Shown one piece after another: positions 1 to 8,948 of a DNA stretch of 27,343 nt (within the stretch, counting starts at the first letter, position 1; each line of letters opens with the position of its first letter). The stretch is from CAZDDI01 sp964504195 (GTDB lineage: Bacteria > Chloroflexota > Anaerolineae > B4-G1 > SLSP01), in the NCBI GenBank assembly GCA_964504195.1, contig CAZDDI010000059.1, positions 1 through 27,343 of the forward strand. Direction: 5' to 3'. The notes below the pieces were generated by a model. It made no database searches and was not told the origin of the DNA. It was given only the letters and a program-made list of their open reading frames with translations. The position numbers and the translations under genes are program-made.

Positions 1-60
1 CTCGGCGCTGGCGACGAATTGACCAAAGTCAAAACCATTTCAGCGAATGGTCAGAAGTGA
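1..60 (+). CDS. possible 3' end of an upstream gene (partial)
   Basis: The first frame is open from the window edge and ends at TGA (58-60). It encodes the tail LGAGDELTKVKTISANGQK, which has a protein-like mix of residues, so it may be the C-terminus of a gene lying mostly outside the window. Another frame is open slightly longer, so the choice is weak. I do not recognise the family. Bases 61-207, up to the rel stop codon, show no convincing gene. Confidence 0.25.
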   Translation, partial: LGAGDELTKVKTISANGQK

Positions 61-207
61 TTCTTGTAAATGGTTTTATTTCCGGTTCATTTTCTTAATT
101 TTCATCATCCTACGCTACAGTTGGATTGCGGATGTATACCTGCCAGATAGAAGCCGCGTTATACTTGAAGTACGCCCACTTACTGAAGTTGTGATAAAAC
201 CCACAGC

Positions 208-2415
208 TTATCCAATACGCTTAGCCTTGAGTACATTAGGAATGTGCTCGATTTTACCTAGCACGCGCTTGAGTTTGTTGTAATTGGGCACTTCCAGCGT
301 AAGGTAGACCGGAACGATGTTGAAGCGGTCCCGCTCCCCGGTGTTGACGCCCGCCATGTTGACATTTTCCCGATCAAGTACCTCGGTGATGTCATGGAAC
401 AGCCCGGAGCGGTCGTAAGCGGTAATGGCAACGCGCACCTGGAAGGTAACTTCATCGGTGCCCCATTCCATTTCGATCAGGCGCTCCGGCTCTTCCTGGA
501 CTAAGCGCAGCACGTTGGGGCATTCGCGTTTGTGAATGGTGACGCCCCGTCCACGGGTGACGTACCCCACGATTTCTTCGCCGGGAATCGGCTTGCAACA
601 CAGCGCAAGGCGCGTGAGCAGCCCACTGGTACCCCGAATATCAACCTTGGCTGGCGCCAATGGCGGTAGCGCTGCTTGCTGCTCCAGCTCGCTGAGCTTC
701 TTGGCGGCTTCGGCCTCTTCAACCTGCCGACGGCGCACCTCCTCCAGGCGATCCACGATGCGCTCGGTGCTGAAATCGCCCATCCCCACCGCGGCCCAGA
801 AATCCTCCGCACGCGGATAGCGCTTGGTAAACAGCTCCGCGACCTCATCCAGCGGCCAATCCAGCCCCAGCCGGCGGATTTCGCGCTCCACAATCGCACG
901 CCCGCGCTTGATGTTCTGGTCACGATCCTGCTGGCGAAACCACTGGCGGATCTTTTGCTTGGCGCGGTTCGTTTTGACATACCCCAAATCCTCGATGAGC
1001 CAATCGCGCCCCGGCCCGCCGGAGCGTCCAGGAATTATCATCACTTGATCGCCCGTTTTGATTTGATAATCCAGCCCCACCCATTTACCGTTAATTCTGG
1101 CCCCCCGGCAGCGATGCCCTAAATCGGTATGGACACGATACGCAAAATCAATCGGAGTTGCGCCGCGCGGCATATCAATCACGCGCCCGTTAGGGGTGAA
1201 GGCGTACACATACTCCTCAAACACATCCGAACGCACAATCTCGATAAAGTCCTGTGCGTCGGGGGAATCCTGCGTCAGCTCACGCACACTCTGGCGCATT
1301 CCATTCATGTGATCGAGCAGGGCCTGACTGACCGCCAGGCCTTGCTCCTTATACAGCCAATGGGTGGCTACGCCGTATTCCGCCACACAATCCATCTCCC
1401 GCGAGCGGATCTGTATTTCCAATGTGCCGCCGTCATCGGTCATCACTGCTGTATGCAGGCTTTGATACCCGTTGGGCTTAGGATTGGCAATGTAATCATC
1501 AAATTCACCCGGCACCGGCTTCCACAGCCGATGCACAATCCCCAACAGTTGATAGCACTCCGGCTCCGTGGCAACGATGACACGTAGCGCCTCGGCATCG
1601 TAGACGCGCTCGAAGGAGACGTTCTTGCGATTGATCTTTTGGTTGATGCTATAGATGTGTTTGGGACGTCCCTTGACCTCAGCCACGATACCTTCGGCGG
1701 TGGCGACTTTTTGCAAGTGGGTCTTCAGGCGGGTAACACGCTGTTGCCGTTCCTCTTTGCGCGCCGCCAATAGTTTCGCCAAATCACCATACCTACCGGG
1801 ATTGAGCGTGTGGAACGCCAAGTCTTCCAGTTCCGCCTTCCAGCTCCACAGGCCGAGCCGGTTGGCAATGGGGGCAAAAATATCGAGCGTCTCGCGTGCC
1901 ATCCGCAGCTGACTCTTGCGCGGGAGCCATTCCAACGTGCGCATATTGTGCAAACGATCGGCCAGCTTGATAAAAATCACCCGCAAGTCATCTTCCGCCA
2001 TCGCCACAAACATCTTGCGCAGGCTCTCCAATTCCTGCTGGTCACGATCGCGCTCGCTATCTTGCTTAACGTGCTTCTCCGCTTTTTCGATCTTGGTCAC
2101 AGCTTCTACCAGCGTGACCGTCTCTTCCCCAAACAGCTCCGCCAACTGCTCGTGTTTCACTTTGCAGTCTTCTACCACATCATGCAACAAACCGGCAGCG
2201 ATGGCTGCCGGTTCCAGATGCAAGTCCGTCAAAAGATAGGCGACCTGCAAGGGATGTTCGATATAAGGTTTCCCCGATTTACGCTTTTGCCCATCATGCG
2301 CTTGATAAGCGAAATCGTAGGCGCGGCGCACAAAATCAAGGCTCTCTGGTGTACGATACGGCACGGGTAGCGCCTGTAATACCTGCTCAATAGTGACATC
2401 TGGATACTGCGTCAT
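208..2415 (-). CDS. rel: Bifunctional (p)ppGpp synthetase/hydrolase, RelA/SpoT family
   Basis: Makes and degrades the stringent-response alarmone (p)ppGpp in the cytoplasm. Domains in order, with residues counted from the ATG: an HD hydrolase domain (about 30-180) with H54, the H78-D79 pair and LADRLHNMRT; a synthetase domain (about 245-360) with KGRPKHIYSI, NPKPNGYQSLHT and LEIQIRS; a TGS domain (about 400-460, YAFTPNGRVIDMPRGATPID); a Cys-containing conserved segment (ALCCKPIPGEEIVGY, then ECPN); and a C-terminal ACT domain (about 660-735). At 735 aa it has the full length of long Rel proteins. The hydrolase residues look intact, so I expect a two-way enzyme. I chose the ATG at 2415 over an in-frame TTG five codons upstream because GAGGAGG sits directly before this ATG, and the TTG overlaps that ribosome site. 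It lies 42 bp after the DUF523 gene, so co-transcription is likely. Confidence 0.96.
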   Translation of the reverse strand: MTQYPDVTIEQVLQALPVPYRTPESLDFVRRAYDFAYQAHDGQKRKSGKPYIEHPLQVAYLLTDLHLEPAAIAAGLLHDVVEDCKVKHEQLAELFGEETVTLVEAVTKIEKAEKHVKQDSERDRDQQELESLRKMFVAMAEDDLRVIFIKLADRLHNMRTLEWLPRKSQLRMARETLDIFAPIANRLGLWSWKAELEDLAFHTLNPGRYGDLAKLLAARKEERQQRVTRLKTHLQKVATAEGIVAEVKGRPKHIYSINQKINRKNVSFERVYDAEALRVIVATEPECYQLLGIVHRLWKPVPGEFDDYIANPKPNGYQSLHTAVMTDDGGTLEIQIRSREMDCVAEYGVATHWLYKEQGLAVSQALLDHMNGMRQSVRELTQDSPDAQDFIEIVRSDVFEEYVYAFTPNGRVIDMPRGATPIDFAYRVHTDLGHRCRGARINGKWVGLDYQIKTGDQVMIIPGRSGGPGRDWLIEDLGYVKTNRAKQKIRQWFRQQDRDQNIKRGRAIVEREIRRLGLDWPLDEVAELFTKRYPRAEDFWAAVGMGDFSTERIVDRLEEVRRRQVEEAEAAKKLSELEQQAALPPLAPAKVDIRGTSGLLTRLALCCKPIPGEEIVGYVTRGRGVTIHKRECPNVLRLVQEEPERLIEMEWGTDEVTFQVRVAITAYDRSGLFHDITEVLDRENVNMAGVNTGERDRFNIVPVYLTLEVPNYNKLKRVLGKIEHIPNVLKAKRIG

Positions 2416-2457
2416 GGTGCGCCTCCTCAACTTATAAAATGCGCGTAAAAATAACCG

Positions 2458-3432
2458 CTAATCCAATGCGCGGCCCTTGCCGGAGTCGCTGATGGTTATC
2501 AATGCCTCCGGATACGGCTCGAAAAAGGTTTGCCGTGCCAGGTACGGTTCATTGAACCGGGCGATCCATGCCCCTATCAAACTGACCGGCACACTCAGGG
2601 GGGCCTTTTGATCCCGATATTTCTCTAACGTGTCCAGAAAATACGCTTTTTCTTGCGACGAGAGGCCTTTGGAGAAGTAGCCCAGCGCGTGCATCAATAC
2701 ATTGATACCGGCGGTGCGCCGGGGGGGACGCGCCAACGCCTGGGTGAGATGTTGCGCGTAATCGGCGATCACGTCGGCCACCGGGCGTTGCGCGTGGTTG
2801 GCGACCAGCGGCCCCATCACCCGCAGCCGAGTCTCGTTGTAAGCCATCAACAGCAGCTTGTTATCGCTGTGGAAGCGCACCAGCTCGCGCATGGTCTGCG
2901 CGGCCTGCACCGCGCGGAAATCGGCCAGCGTAAATAGCGCCGTGAGGAAGTGCTCGCGGATGGTGAAGTTGCTGAGGCGGCCTTCTTCCTCCACCGGCAG
3001 ATGCGGGAAATGCTCCAATACCGCCGCGCCGAAGAACCCGCGCCCCTTGTTATCGGACATCGCGCCCCGCTCAATGCCGCGATAGCGCTTCACGTCCTTG
3101 ATGCCGCACGAAGGCGAGCGCCCCTTGAGAACGAAGCCATCTATGTCGTGCAGCGTCTCGAAGTGCTGCTGGGCAAACGTCTGCATCGCCTCGGTCATAT
3201 CCGCGCCGGTGGAGGGCTGCAGCAGGCGCGGCGCATCCTCCACCAGCACCACGCGGATCGGATCGCGCGGCACGCCCAGGCCGATCTCGACCTCCGGGCA
3301 GACAGGCAAATAGGTGACGTAGGGGCGCAGCTGTTCCACGAACGGATCGGGAAGCGATACGCCGTTATAGCGACAGGCTGCAAAGCCCAGGCACTTGCTG
3401 ACTACAACTTGCGGTTGGGCAAAAGTTCGCAT
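2458..3432 (-). CDS. DUF523 / DUF1722 (YbbK-YbgA-like) protein
   Basis: A 324-aa cytoplasmic protein with two uncharacterised domains. The N-terminal DUF523 half shows VVVSKCLGFAACRYNG (C14, C20), YLPVCPEVEIGLGVPR and GFVLKGRSPSCGIKD; its conserved cysteines suggest a metal or redox role. The C-terminal DUF1722 half shows LVRFHSDNKLLLMAYN and AIRFNEPYLARQTFF-like conserved blocks (actual start WIARFNEPYLARQTFF). This two-domain fusion is widespread in bacteria, and its biochemical function is not settled. The ATG at 3432 is preceded by AAAGGAG at good spacing; longer in-frame extensions upstream run through two hairpins and are unlikely. Rel follows 42 bp downstream on the same strand. Confidence 0.9.
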   Translation of the reverse strand: MRTFAQPQVVVSKCLGFAACRYNGVSLPDPFVEQLRPYVTYLPVCPEVEIGLGVPRDPIRVVLVEDAPRLLQPSTGADMTEAMQTFAQQHFETLHDIDGFVLKGRSPSCGIKDVKRYRGIERGAMSDNKGRGFFGAAVLEHFPHLPVEEEGRLSNFTIREHFLTALFTLADFRAVQAAQTMRELVRFHSDNKLLLMAYNETRLRVMGPLVANHAQRPVADVIADYAQHLTQALARPPRRTAGINVLMHALGYFSKGLSSQEKAYFLDTLEKYRDQKAPLSVPVSLIGAWIARFNEPYLARQTFFEPYPEALITISDSGKGRALD

Positions 3433-3460
3433 CGAATTTGCTCCTTTGAGAATCGCGTAA

Positions 3461-3500
3461 CGCGAACTGGACAGTTCGCGCGCGAAGCACACGCTTCGCG
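3461..3500. repeat. Two adjacent hairpins in the leader of the DUF523-rel unit
   Basis: Two back-to-back perfect palindromes share the same outer bases: 3461-3480 is CGCGAACT-4-AGTTCGCG and 3481-3500 is CGCGAAGC-4-GCTTCGCG. They lie 28 bp upstream of the DUF523 start codon, between the tRNA-Val terminator and the ribosome site. They would fold in the 5' leader of any mRNA started in this gap. They may be a regulatory leader, or a small dispersed palindrome that has duplicated. Confidence 0.6.
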
Positions 3501-3525
3501 TCACATGGGTTGCTCAGGTATTGCA

Positions 3526-3560
3526 AAAAAGCGGCCCTGCTGAGAGCAGAGCCGCTTTTT
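3526..3560. terminator. Intrinsic terminator after tRNA-Val (bidirectional form)
   Basis: The stem AAAAAGCGGC / GCCGCTTTTT encloses an inner CTGCT-GAG-AGCAG stem. With A-runs on one side and T-runs on the other, it can terminate in either direction. On the minus strand it follows tRNA-Val by 20 bases and precedes the DUF523 gene. Confidence 0.85.
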
Positions 3561-3579
3561 ATAGAACACATATAACAGG

Positions 3580-3653
3580 TGGGCGATAGAGGACTCGAAC
3601 CTCTGACCTCCGCGATGTCAACGCGGCGCTCTAACCAGCTGAGCTAACCGCCC
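3580..3653 (-). tRNA. tRNA-Val (anticodon GAC)
   Basis: On the minus strand the cloverleaf has acceptor GGGCGGT pairing with ATCGCCC, a D-arm (AGCTCAGCTGGTTAGAGC), and an anticodon arm CCGCG-TTGACAT-CGCGG with anticodon GAC. The T-arm is CAGAGGTTCGAGTCCTCTA-like, with discriminator A. The 3' CCA is not encoded (the next bases are CCT). It is 74 nt with no intron, and it has its own promoter and terminator. Confidence 0.97.
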
Positions 3654-3665
3654 CTAATGAACACG

Positions 3666-3693
3666 ATTATAGCATAATCTATAAGAAGCGCAA
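3666..3693 (-). promoter_or_regulatory. Sigma70-type promoter of tRNA-Val
   Basis: On the minus strand TTGCGC (3688-3693) is separated by 16 bp from a perfect TATAAT (3666-3671). The -10 box lies 12 bp before the mature tRNA 5' end. The geometry matches the tRNA-Asn and dnaE promoters in this window. Confidence 0.8.
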
Positions 3694-3752
3694 GTGAAAT
3701 GAATGGCGAATTATCAATAGCAGATACAGCTTCTCGCTAACCCGCTGATTCG

Positions 3753-4934
3753 CTACGCCCTCCCATCCAACCCCTGCAACATCGCCCAGCCGAAGCGCGC
3801 GGCCTTCTCCAGCCCGGCGGGGACGAGGTTCTGCGTGTTATCCGCGTACTGATGCCAATTCTCCAGCCAGCCATCCGGCCCGTACCCGGCGATACACACG
3901 CCGCGATAGCCGCGCTTGCGCAGTGCGCCTACTTCCTCGCCGATGACCAGATTGCGCCCGGCGACACCCAGCTCCGGGTGGTGGCGGGCGGTCTCCTCGG
4001 CCCACGTCAGCGATTCCGCATCGGGCGTGTAGGCGCTCAACAGCGAAAAGCCGGTATGCTGGGTAACGTAGGCGATCTGCTCCGCACCTACCATCTCGAA
4101 ATCCAAGAACCAGGCGTCGCGCAACGTATCGCCGTAAGCATCAAGCAGCGCGTGCGCGCCCATGCAGCCCACTTCCTCTGCGCCGGTGAACGCGAGCCAG
4201 ACTTCGGTGTGCTGCAACGGAGCGGCTCGGAGCTGCGCGGCCAGCCCCAACGCGCAGGCTACGGCGGAAGCGTTGTCGCTCGCGCCGTCCACATAGCTGC
4301 CGCGCTCATCGAGCAGTTCCACGCCCAAAGTGACGCCCATCGCCAGCGCACTGCCCTGACGGAAGCGTTCCGCGCTTTTCCCGCCACCGAATCCTTGCGC
4401 CAGCTGCGCCAGCCCGTTACCGAGCAGCGCACCCAAGCCAAAGGTCGTTGCGCCCAATAGCGATTTTTTCATACCGGGGGTGAAGGACAGGCGATGCTTG
4501 TTGGTATCGGTATGTGCCAGCAGCACCACTTTGCGGCGCGCGGCTCCGGCAGGTGGAATGCGCAGAATCAACGTGGCGCTGGGTCGCCGGGGTGCCAATG
4601 CCGTGAGCGGCTGCTTCCCGACGCGCGTGGCATCCCAGAGCAGATAAGCCGCGCCGAGTGTGGTCAACCCGCCCAGCAGCCGGGCCGGGCGGCTCTTGCC
4701 GAGCGCGTTTGCCAGCAGTCCCAGCAGCAGCGGGCCGAGCATCGCGTACCCCCAGGTATCGGGCGCAGGGAACGTGAGCGTTTCCGGCGCGTCATAGCCC
4801 AGCTCGCAGAGGATTTGGCGGATGTACTGCCGGGCGCGCATCTCGGCGGGATGCCCGGCGGGGCGGGGGCCAATCTCATCGGCCAGCGCGCGGACGTGGG
4901 AAAGGAGAATGTTAGCGGACAGATAGGTATCCAT
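3753..4934 (-). CDS. M28-family zinc metallopeptidase with membrane segments
   Basis: A 393-aa aminopeptidase-like enzyme that should bind two zinc ions. The M28 ligand pattern is visible: H141-x-D143 (LLAHTDTN), D220 (VDGASDNASA), the catalytic E253-E254 pair (FTGAEEVGC), E280 (FLDFEMVG) and H361 (ENWHQYADN). Hydrophobic stretches at about 63-78 and 86-102, and weaker ones near 158-175 and 195-208, lie before and within the peptidase fold. They suggest membrane anchoring, which is unusual for a simple M28 enzyme. The ATG at 4934 is preceded by AGGGAGG; a TTG two codons upstream is less likely. Substrate is unknown. It lies 246 bp downstream of dnaE, with a duplicated repeat in between, so it probably has its own promoter. 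Confidence 0.9.
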   Translation of the reverse strand: MDTYLSANILLSHVRALADEIGPRPAGHPAEMRARQYIRQILCELGYDAPETLTFPAPDTWGYAMLGPLLLGLLANALGKSRPARLLGGLTTLGAAYLLWDATRVGKQPLTALAPRRPSATLILRIPPAGAARRKVVLLAHTDTNKHRLSFTPGMKKSLLGATTFGLGALLGNGLAQLAQGFGGGKSAERFRQGSALAMGVTLGVELLDERGSYVDGASDNASAVACALGLAAQLRAAPLQHTEVWLAFTGAEEVGCMGAHALLDAYGDTLRDAWFLDFEMVGAEQIAYVTQHTGFSLLSAYTPDAESLTWAEETARHHPELGVAGRNLVIGEEVGALRKRGYRGVCIAGYGPDGWLENWHQYADNTQNLVPAGLEKAARFGWAMLQGLDGRA

Positions 4935-4980
4935 TGGCAACCTCCCTGGAAAATCAGCAAATCACAAATCAGTAGGTTCG

Positions 4981-5170
4981 GGCGAGGCAATCCTTGTTAG
5001 GGTCAACATGGACAAACCTATTGGATATGCAAAGCGCTTGGTCAAGTGTGACGAAACGCGGATTACTTCAATAGTTCAGGCGAGGCAATCCTTGTTAGGG
5101 TCAACATGGACAAACCCATTGGATATGCAAAGCGCTTGGTCAAGTGTGACGAAACGCGGATTGCCTCGCC
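4981..5170. repeat. Tandem duplication (98-bp period) of a palindromic element
   Basis: About 88 bp starting GGCGAGGCAATCCTTG occurs at 4981 and again at 5079, almost identical (one visible difference, CCTATTGG versus CCCATTGG). The second copy is bounded by a perfect 13-bp inverted repeat: GGCGAGGCAATCC (5079-5091) and GGATTGCCTCGCC (5158-5170). The first copy has lost its right arm (GGATTACTTCAATAG). This looks like a small non-coding mobile or palindromic element duplicated between dnaE and the M28 gene. Short overlapping reading frames through it are artefacts of the duplication. Confidence 0.85.
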
Positions 5171-5180
5171 CCAACAAGTT

Positions 5181-8100
5181 TCACCCGGCGGGCGCAGCGA
5201 CGATTTTGACGTTACCGTTGCCCACCAGACTTTCAACGCTCTCTCGCAGTGCAGGTGTGTAGCGGGTGCTGGTGTTGGGAAAACTTAGCGCGATAGGCTT
5301 GGTGTTACCTTGCAGAATCACCACAAACTGATCCCGCCCGCGCTCCTGAACAAGCAAATTGTGGACTTGTGAGACCCGATGAAAGTCACGTTCATTATCG
5401 CCGGTGCGCTGGATGGTGATGTAGAGTGTGTTGGCAGGTTCTGGTGGCTCTTCCGGCGGCGCACTAATCGTCGCAATAGCGGGCGCACTGGGGAGCGGCG
5501 CAACCTGCGCGGTCGCATCCCCTTGCCCGTTACCGGACGCCTGATATGCTGGGGACACCTCGCGGCTCACGCTAGGGAGCGGGGCATAGTCTGTCGCCAG
5601 CGGCGGATCTTCCACCGGACGCAATAGCTCGTGCGGTTCCTTGATCCAATCCGCCATCACGGGGTGATCCTCACGGTCGGGCCGCTGATCCAGTTTACCA
5701 CAGACCACGATCACCCGGCCCGGCGTAAACAGTTCGTTGTATCTCTCGTAAGTCTTGGGAAAGATGACGGCATCGAGCGTGGCGCTGGAACCTTCGAGCG
5801 TAAGAAAGGCCATCGTCGCGCCCTTTTTGGTCTGGATGCGCCGCACGCGCTGGATGCTGCCCAACAGTACCAGCTGCTGGCCGGGCGTACTATCAGCCTC
5901 CACCCGGTCGAGCGTAGTGCTGATCAGGCCGGATTGCAAGAGTTCGCGCTCCTGTTGGGTTAAGGGATGCTCGGAGATATACGTCCCCAACAGGTCTTTT
6001 TCCCATTCCAACAGCTTGCGCTGCGCGATAGGGGGGGCGAAGGGGGGCAATTGCAGCGTGGGTGCGCTGCCCGCGAATGAACCGAATAGGGAAAGTTGTC
6101 CTTGTTCGCGGGCCGTATGGATTTGACTGCTGGCGCTTAACAGCCCGTCCATAATCGCCAGCAGCGCAGCGCGGGGGCCAAAGGCGTCCAGCGCCCCGGC
6201 CTGGATCAGGCATTCGAGCGTGCGCCGGTTAAGCTTGCGTAAATCCACGCGGTTCGCCAGCGCGTCAAGGCTCTCGAATGGCCCGTCTTTCTGCCGCGCG
6301 GTCACGATGACACGCACCGCCTCCGCCCCCACGTTTTTGATTGCGCCCAGGCCGATGCGGATTGCACGCCCCTCTTCAAGATGCTCAATGGTGAAATCCA
6401 CATCAGAGGCATTCACACAGGGCGGTAACACCTGCATCCCGGTACGTCGAGCGTCGCTAACGAGGAACCCCAGCTTTTCGATGTTATTACGCTCAGTGGT
6501 CATCAGCGCTGTCATAAATTCCAGCGGATAATGGGCCTTGAGGTAAGCCGTCTGTGCGGTGATGACGGCGTAATCGGTGGCGTGGGCGCGGTTGAAGCCG
6601 TAGCGCGCGAAGAACTCGATGTCACCCCAGACCGCGTCAGCGACTTCGCCAGGGATTGTACGCGCAATACAGCCCTCGCGGAACATCTTGTGGTGCTTGT
6701 CCATCAAATCACGCTTCTTCTTAGCGACGGCCTTGCGGATGCCATCGGCCTCGCCCGGCTCGTAGCCCGCCATATCCACGGCAATTTGCATGATCTGTTC
6801 TTGGTAAATGATGACACCACAAGTATCATTGAGGGCTTGTTCCAATAAGGGGTGATGATATTGGATGGTTTCCTCTCCATGTAGCCGCTTGATGTACGTT
6901 GGGATGTTGTCCATCGGGCCGGGGCGGTAGAGGGCAATCGCCGCAACGATGTGCTGAAACTGGTAGGGGCGCATATCACGCAGCACGCGGCGCATCCCCG
7001 CGCTTTCCACCTGGAAAACGCCAGTGGTTTCGCCGCTGGCGAGCAGGTCATAGAGAGCTTTCACCTCAGCGTCTAACTGTGGGTCGTCTGGCACACGCTC
7101 GTAGGGAATCGTGTTCAGGTCGAACTTGCGCCCGTGCTCTTTTTCGATCCATTCGCAGGCTTTGCGCATGTGGGTCAGCGTGCGCAAGCCCAGGAAGTCC
7201 ACCTTGAGCATCCCCAACGCATCCACAATCTCCATCGCCCACTGTGAAACCCGGTCAAGCGCACTCTCAGCACCCTCGCCTTTGGTGGGACGATTGAGCG
7301 GGAGATACGCGGTGAGCGGCAAATCGGAGACCAGTACCCCGGCGGCATGGGTGCTGGCGTGTCGCGCCACCCCTTCGAGCTGCGTGGCCGTGTCCAACAG
7401 CGTCTTGATATACGGCGTGCTCTTGTAAACATCTTTCAGCTCCGGGATTGTCTCCAGTGCCTCCTGAATGCTGACCGGCTTGCCGGGGAGATTGGGCACC
7501 AGGCGGGCCACGCGATCCACCTCGCTCAAAGGAATGTCCATGGCGCGGCCCACATCGCGGATGGCGGCACGCGCCCCCAATGTCCCGAAGGTGATGATGC
7601 CGGCTACCTTGTCCTTGCCGTAGCGCTCGGCGGTGTAGGCGATCAACTCCTCACGCCGATCATCAGGATAATCCAGATCAATATCCGGCATGGAAATCCG
7701 GCCCGGATTAAGGAAGCGCTCGAAGAACAGCCGATTCTTGAACGGGTCAACATTGGTGATATTGAGCGTGTAGGCTACCACCGACCCCGCGCCCGACCCG
7801 CGCACATTCCACCAAATATCCATACGCTCAGCGGCCTGGCAGAGATCCCACACGATGAGAAAATAATCATCGAAACCCATCTCGTGGATGATGGTAAGCT
7901 CATACTCCAGGCGCTCGATGTAGTCGGGACGGGTAGCGTCCGCACCATAGCGGACGGCCATGCCCTTATCGCACAAATGGCGGAGATAGGTCTGCGAATC
8001 ACCGCAGCTTTCCGGCACGGGAAATTTAGGCACATGATAGGGCGGCGCGAATTGAATCTCTACATTACACTGCTCAGCGATCTTGACCGTGTTCTCCAGC

Positions 8101-8876
8101 GCATCGGGCGTGTCCTTGAAGAGCGCGGCCATCTCGTCCGGCGAGCGCATATAGTAGGAATTATCGCTCATGCGCATCCGGTTCGGCTCGTTCACGGTCT
8201 TGCCTGTGCCCACGCACAACAGCACATCATGCGCCTCGAACTGGTCCCGCCGGGCGTAATGGATATCGTTGGTAGCGACAAGCGGCACATGCATCTCACG
8301 GGCCAACGCGATGACCTTGGGGTTCACCTGCCGCTGTTCCGGGATATCATGATCCTGAATTTCCAGATAGAAGCGGCCGGGGAAATGCTGTTGATACCAG
8401 CGAACGGCCTCGCGGGCTTGTGCTTCTTGACCCTGGAGCAAGAGCTGGGGAACCTCGCCTTGCAAACACGCCGAGAGCACCAGCACGCCCTCGCTGTGTG
8501 CGGCCAAAGTCTCCTTATCAATGCGCGGCTTGTAGTAGAAGCCCTCGAGCTGCGCGAGACTGGCGAGTTCGAGCAAATTCTGATAACCGCTCTGGTTCTG
8601 TGCCAACAGGACAAGGTGGTAGGGTTTACCGTCGTTGCGGTTGCGGCTCTGGCGCGCACCGTGTGCCAAGTATGTTTCAATACCGATAATCGGCTTAATC
8701 CCGGCTGCTCGGCACGCCTTGTAGAAATCAATGATGCCATACATCACACCATGATCCGTGATTGCCAGTGCGGTCATGCCCAGCTGCGCGGCATAGCTCG
8801 CCAGGGCTTTGGGACTGCTCAAGCCATCCAACAACGAGAACTCAGTATGGGTATGCAGATGGACAAAGTCCGGCAT
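5181..8876 (-). CDS. dnaE: DNA polymerase III alpha subunit (DnaE1)
   Basis: The replicative DNA polymerase, 1231 aa. The N-terminal PHP domain (about 1-280) keeps a full set of metal-site motifs: HLHTHTEFSLLDG (6-18), DHGVMYG, LSACLQGEV, EIQDHDIPEQ, ATNDIHYA and AHDVLLCV. It may therefore have intrinsic proofreading activity. The polymerase palm contains GSGAGSVVAYTLNITNVDP and the catalytic PDIDLD (397-402), with the third acidic residue in LKVDFLGLRTL. Fingers, a helix-hairpin-helix region and an OB fold near 1010-1090 (QLVLLGSIQRVRRIQTKKG) follow. The last about 100 residues are a Pro-rich linker and a small C-terminal domain. The ATG at 8876 has GAGGAG upstream. There is no intein or frameshift. 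It is transcribed from its own promoter (8991-9018) through a leader hairpin. Confidence 0.98.
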   Translation of the reverse strand: MPDFVHLHTHTEFSLLDGLSSPKALASYAAQLGMTALAITDHGVMYGIIDFYKACRAAGIKPIIGIETYLAHGARQSRNRNDGKPYHLVLLAQNQSGYQNLLELASLAQLEGFYYKPRIDKETLAAHSEGVLVLSACLQGEVPQLLLQGQEAQAREAVRWYQQHFPGRFYLEIQDHDIPEQRQVNPKVIALAREMHVPLVATNDIHYARRDQFEAHDVLLCVGTGKTVNEPNRMRMSDNSYYMRSPDEMAALFKDTPDALENTVKIAEQCNVEIQFAPPYHVPKFPVPESCGDSQTYLRHLCDKGMAVRYGADATRPDYIERLEYELTIIHEMGFDDYFLIVWDLCQAAERMDIWWNVRGSGAGSVVAYTLNITNVDPFKNRLFFERFLNPGRISMPDIDLDYPDDRREELIAYTAERYGKDKVAGIITFGTLGARAAIRDVGRAMDIPLSEVDRVARLVPNLPGKPVSIQEALETIPELKDVYKSTPYIKTLLDTATQLEGVARHASTHAAGVLVSDLPLTAYLPLNRPTKGEGAESALDRVSQWAMEIVDALGMLKVDFLGLRTLTHMRKACEWIEKEHGRKFDLNTIPYERVPDDPQLDAEVKALYDLLASGETTGVFQVESAGMRRVLRDMRPYQFQHIVAAIALYRPGPMDNIPTYIKRLHGEETIQYHHPLLEQALNDTCGVIIYQEQIMQIAVDMAGYEPGEADGIRKAVAKKKRDLMDKHHKMFREGCIARTIPGEVADAVWGDIEFFARYGFNRAHATDYAVITAQTAYLKAHYPLEFMTALMTTERNNIEKLGFLVSDARRTGMQVLPPCVNASDVDFTIEHLEEGRAIRIGLGAIKNVGAEAVRVIVTARQKDGPFESLDALANRVDLRKLNRRTLECLIQAGALDAFGPRAALLAIMDGLLSASSQIHTAREQGQLSLFGSFAGSAPTLQLPPFAPPIAQRKLLEWEKDLLGTYISEHPLTQQERELLQSGLISTTLDRVEADSTPGQQLVLLGSIQRVRRIQTKKGATMAFLTLEGSSATLDAVIFPKTYERYNELFTPGRVIVVCGKLDQRPDREDHPVMADWIKEPHELLRPVEDPPLATDYAPLPSVSREVSPAYQASGNGQGDATAQVAPLPSAPAIATISAPPEEPPEPANTLYITIQRTGDNERDFHRVSQVHNLLVQERGRDQFVVILQGNTKPIALSFPNTSTRYTPALRESVESLVGNGNVKIVAAPAG

Positions 8877-8948
8877 GGATCAATGCTCCTCGCGTCACAG
8901 TAATAGCGTTGATTGAAAAGCGGTCATGATTTTTTGGGATGGGTGCGT

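Noticed and set aside
47..283. 78-codon plus-strand frame at the left edge
   Set aside because: It overlaps the 3' end of rel antisense, has no ribosome site, and has a Phe/Ile/Leu-rich chance composition.
5008..5288. Two similar short plus-strand frames starting MDKPIGYAKR
   Set aside because: They are the two copies of the 98-bp repeat translated; there is no independent coding evidence.
7347..8903. Long plus-strand open frame (518 codons) opposite dnaE
   Set aside because: It mirrors the dnaE coding strand, has a shadow-like composition, and dnaE is unmistakable on the other strand.
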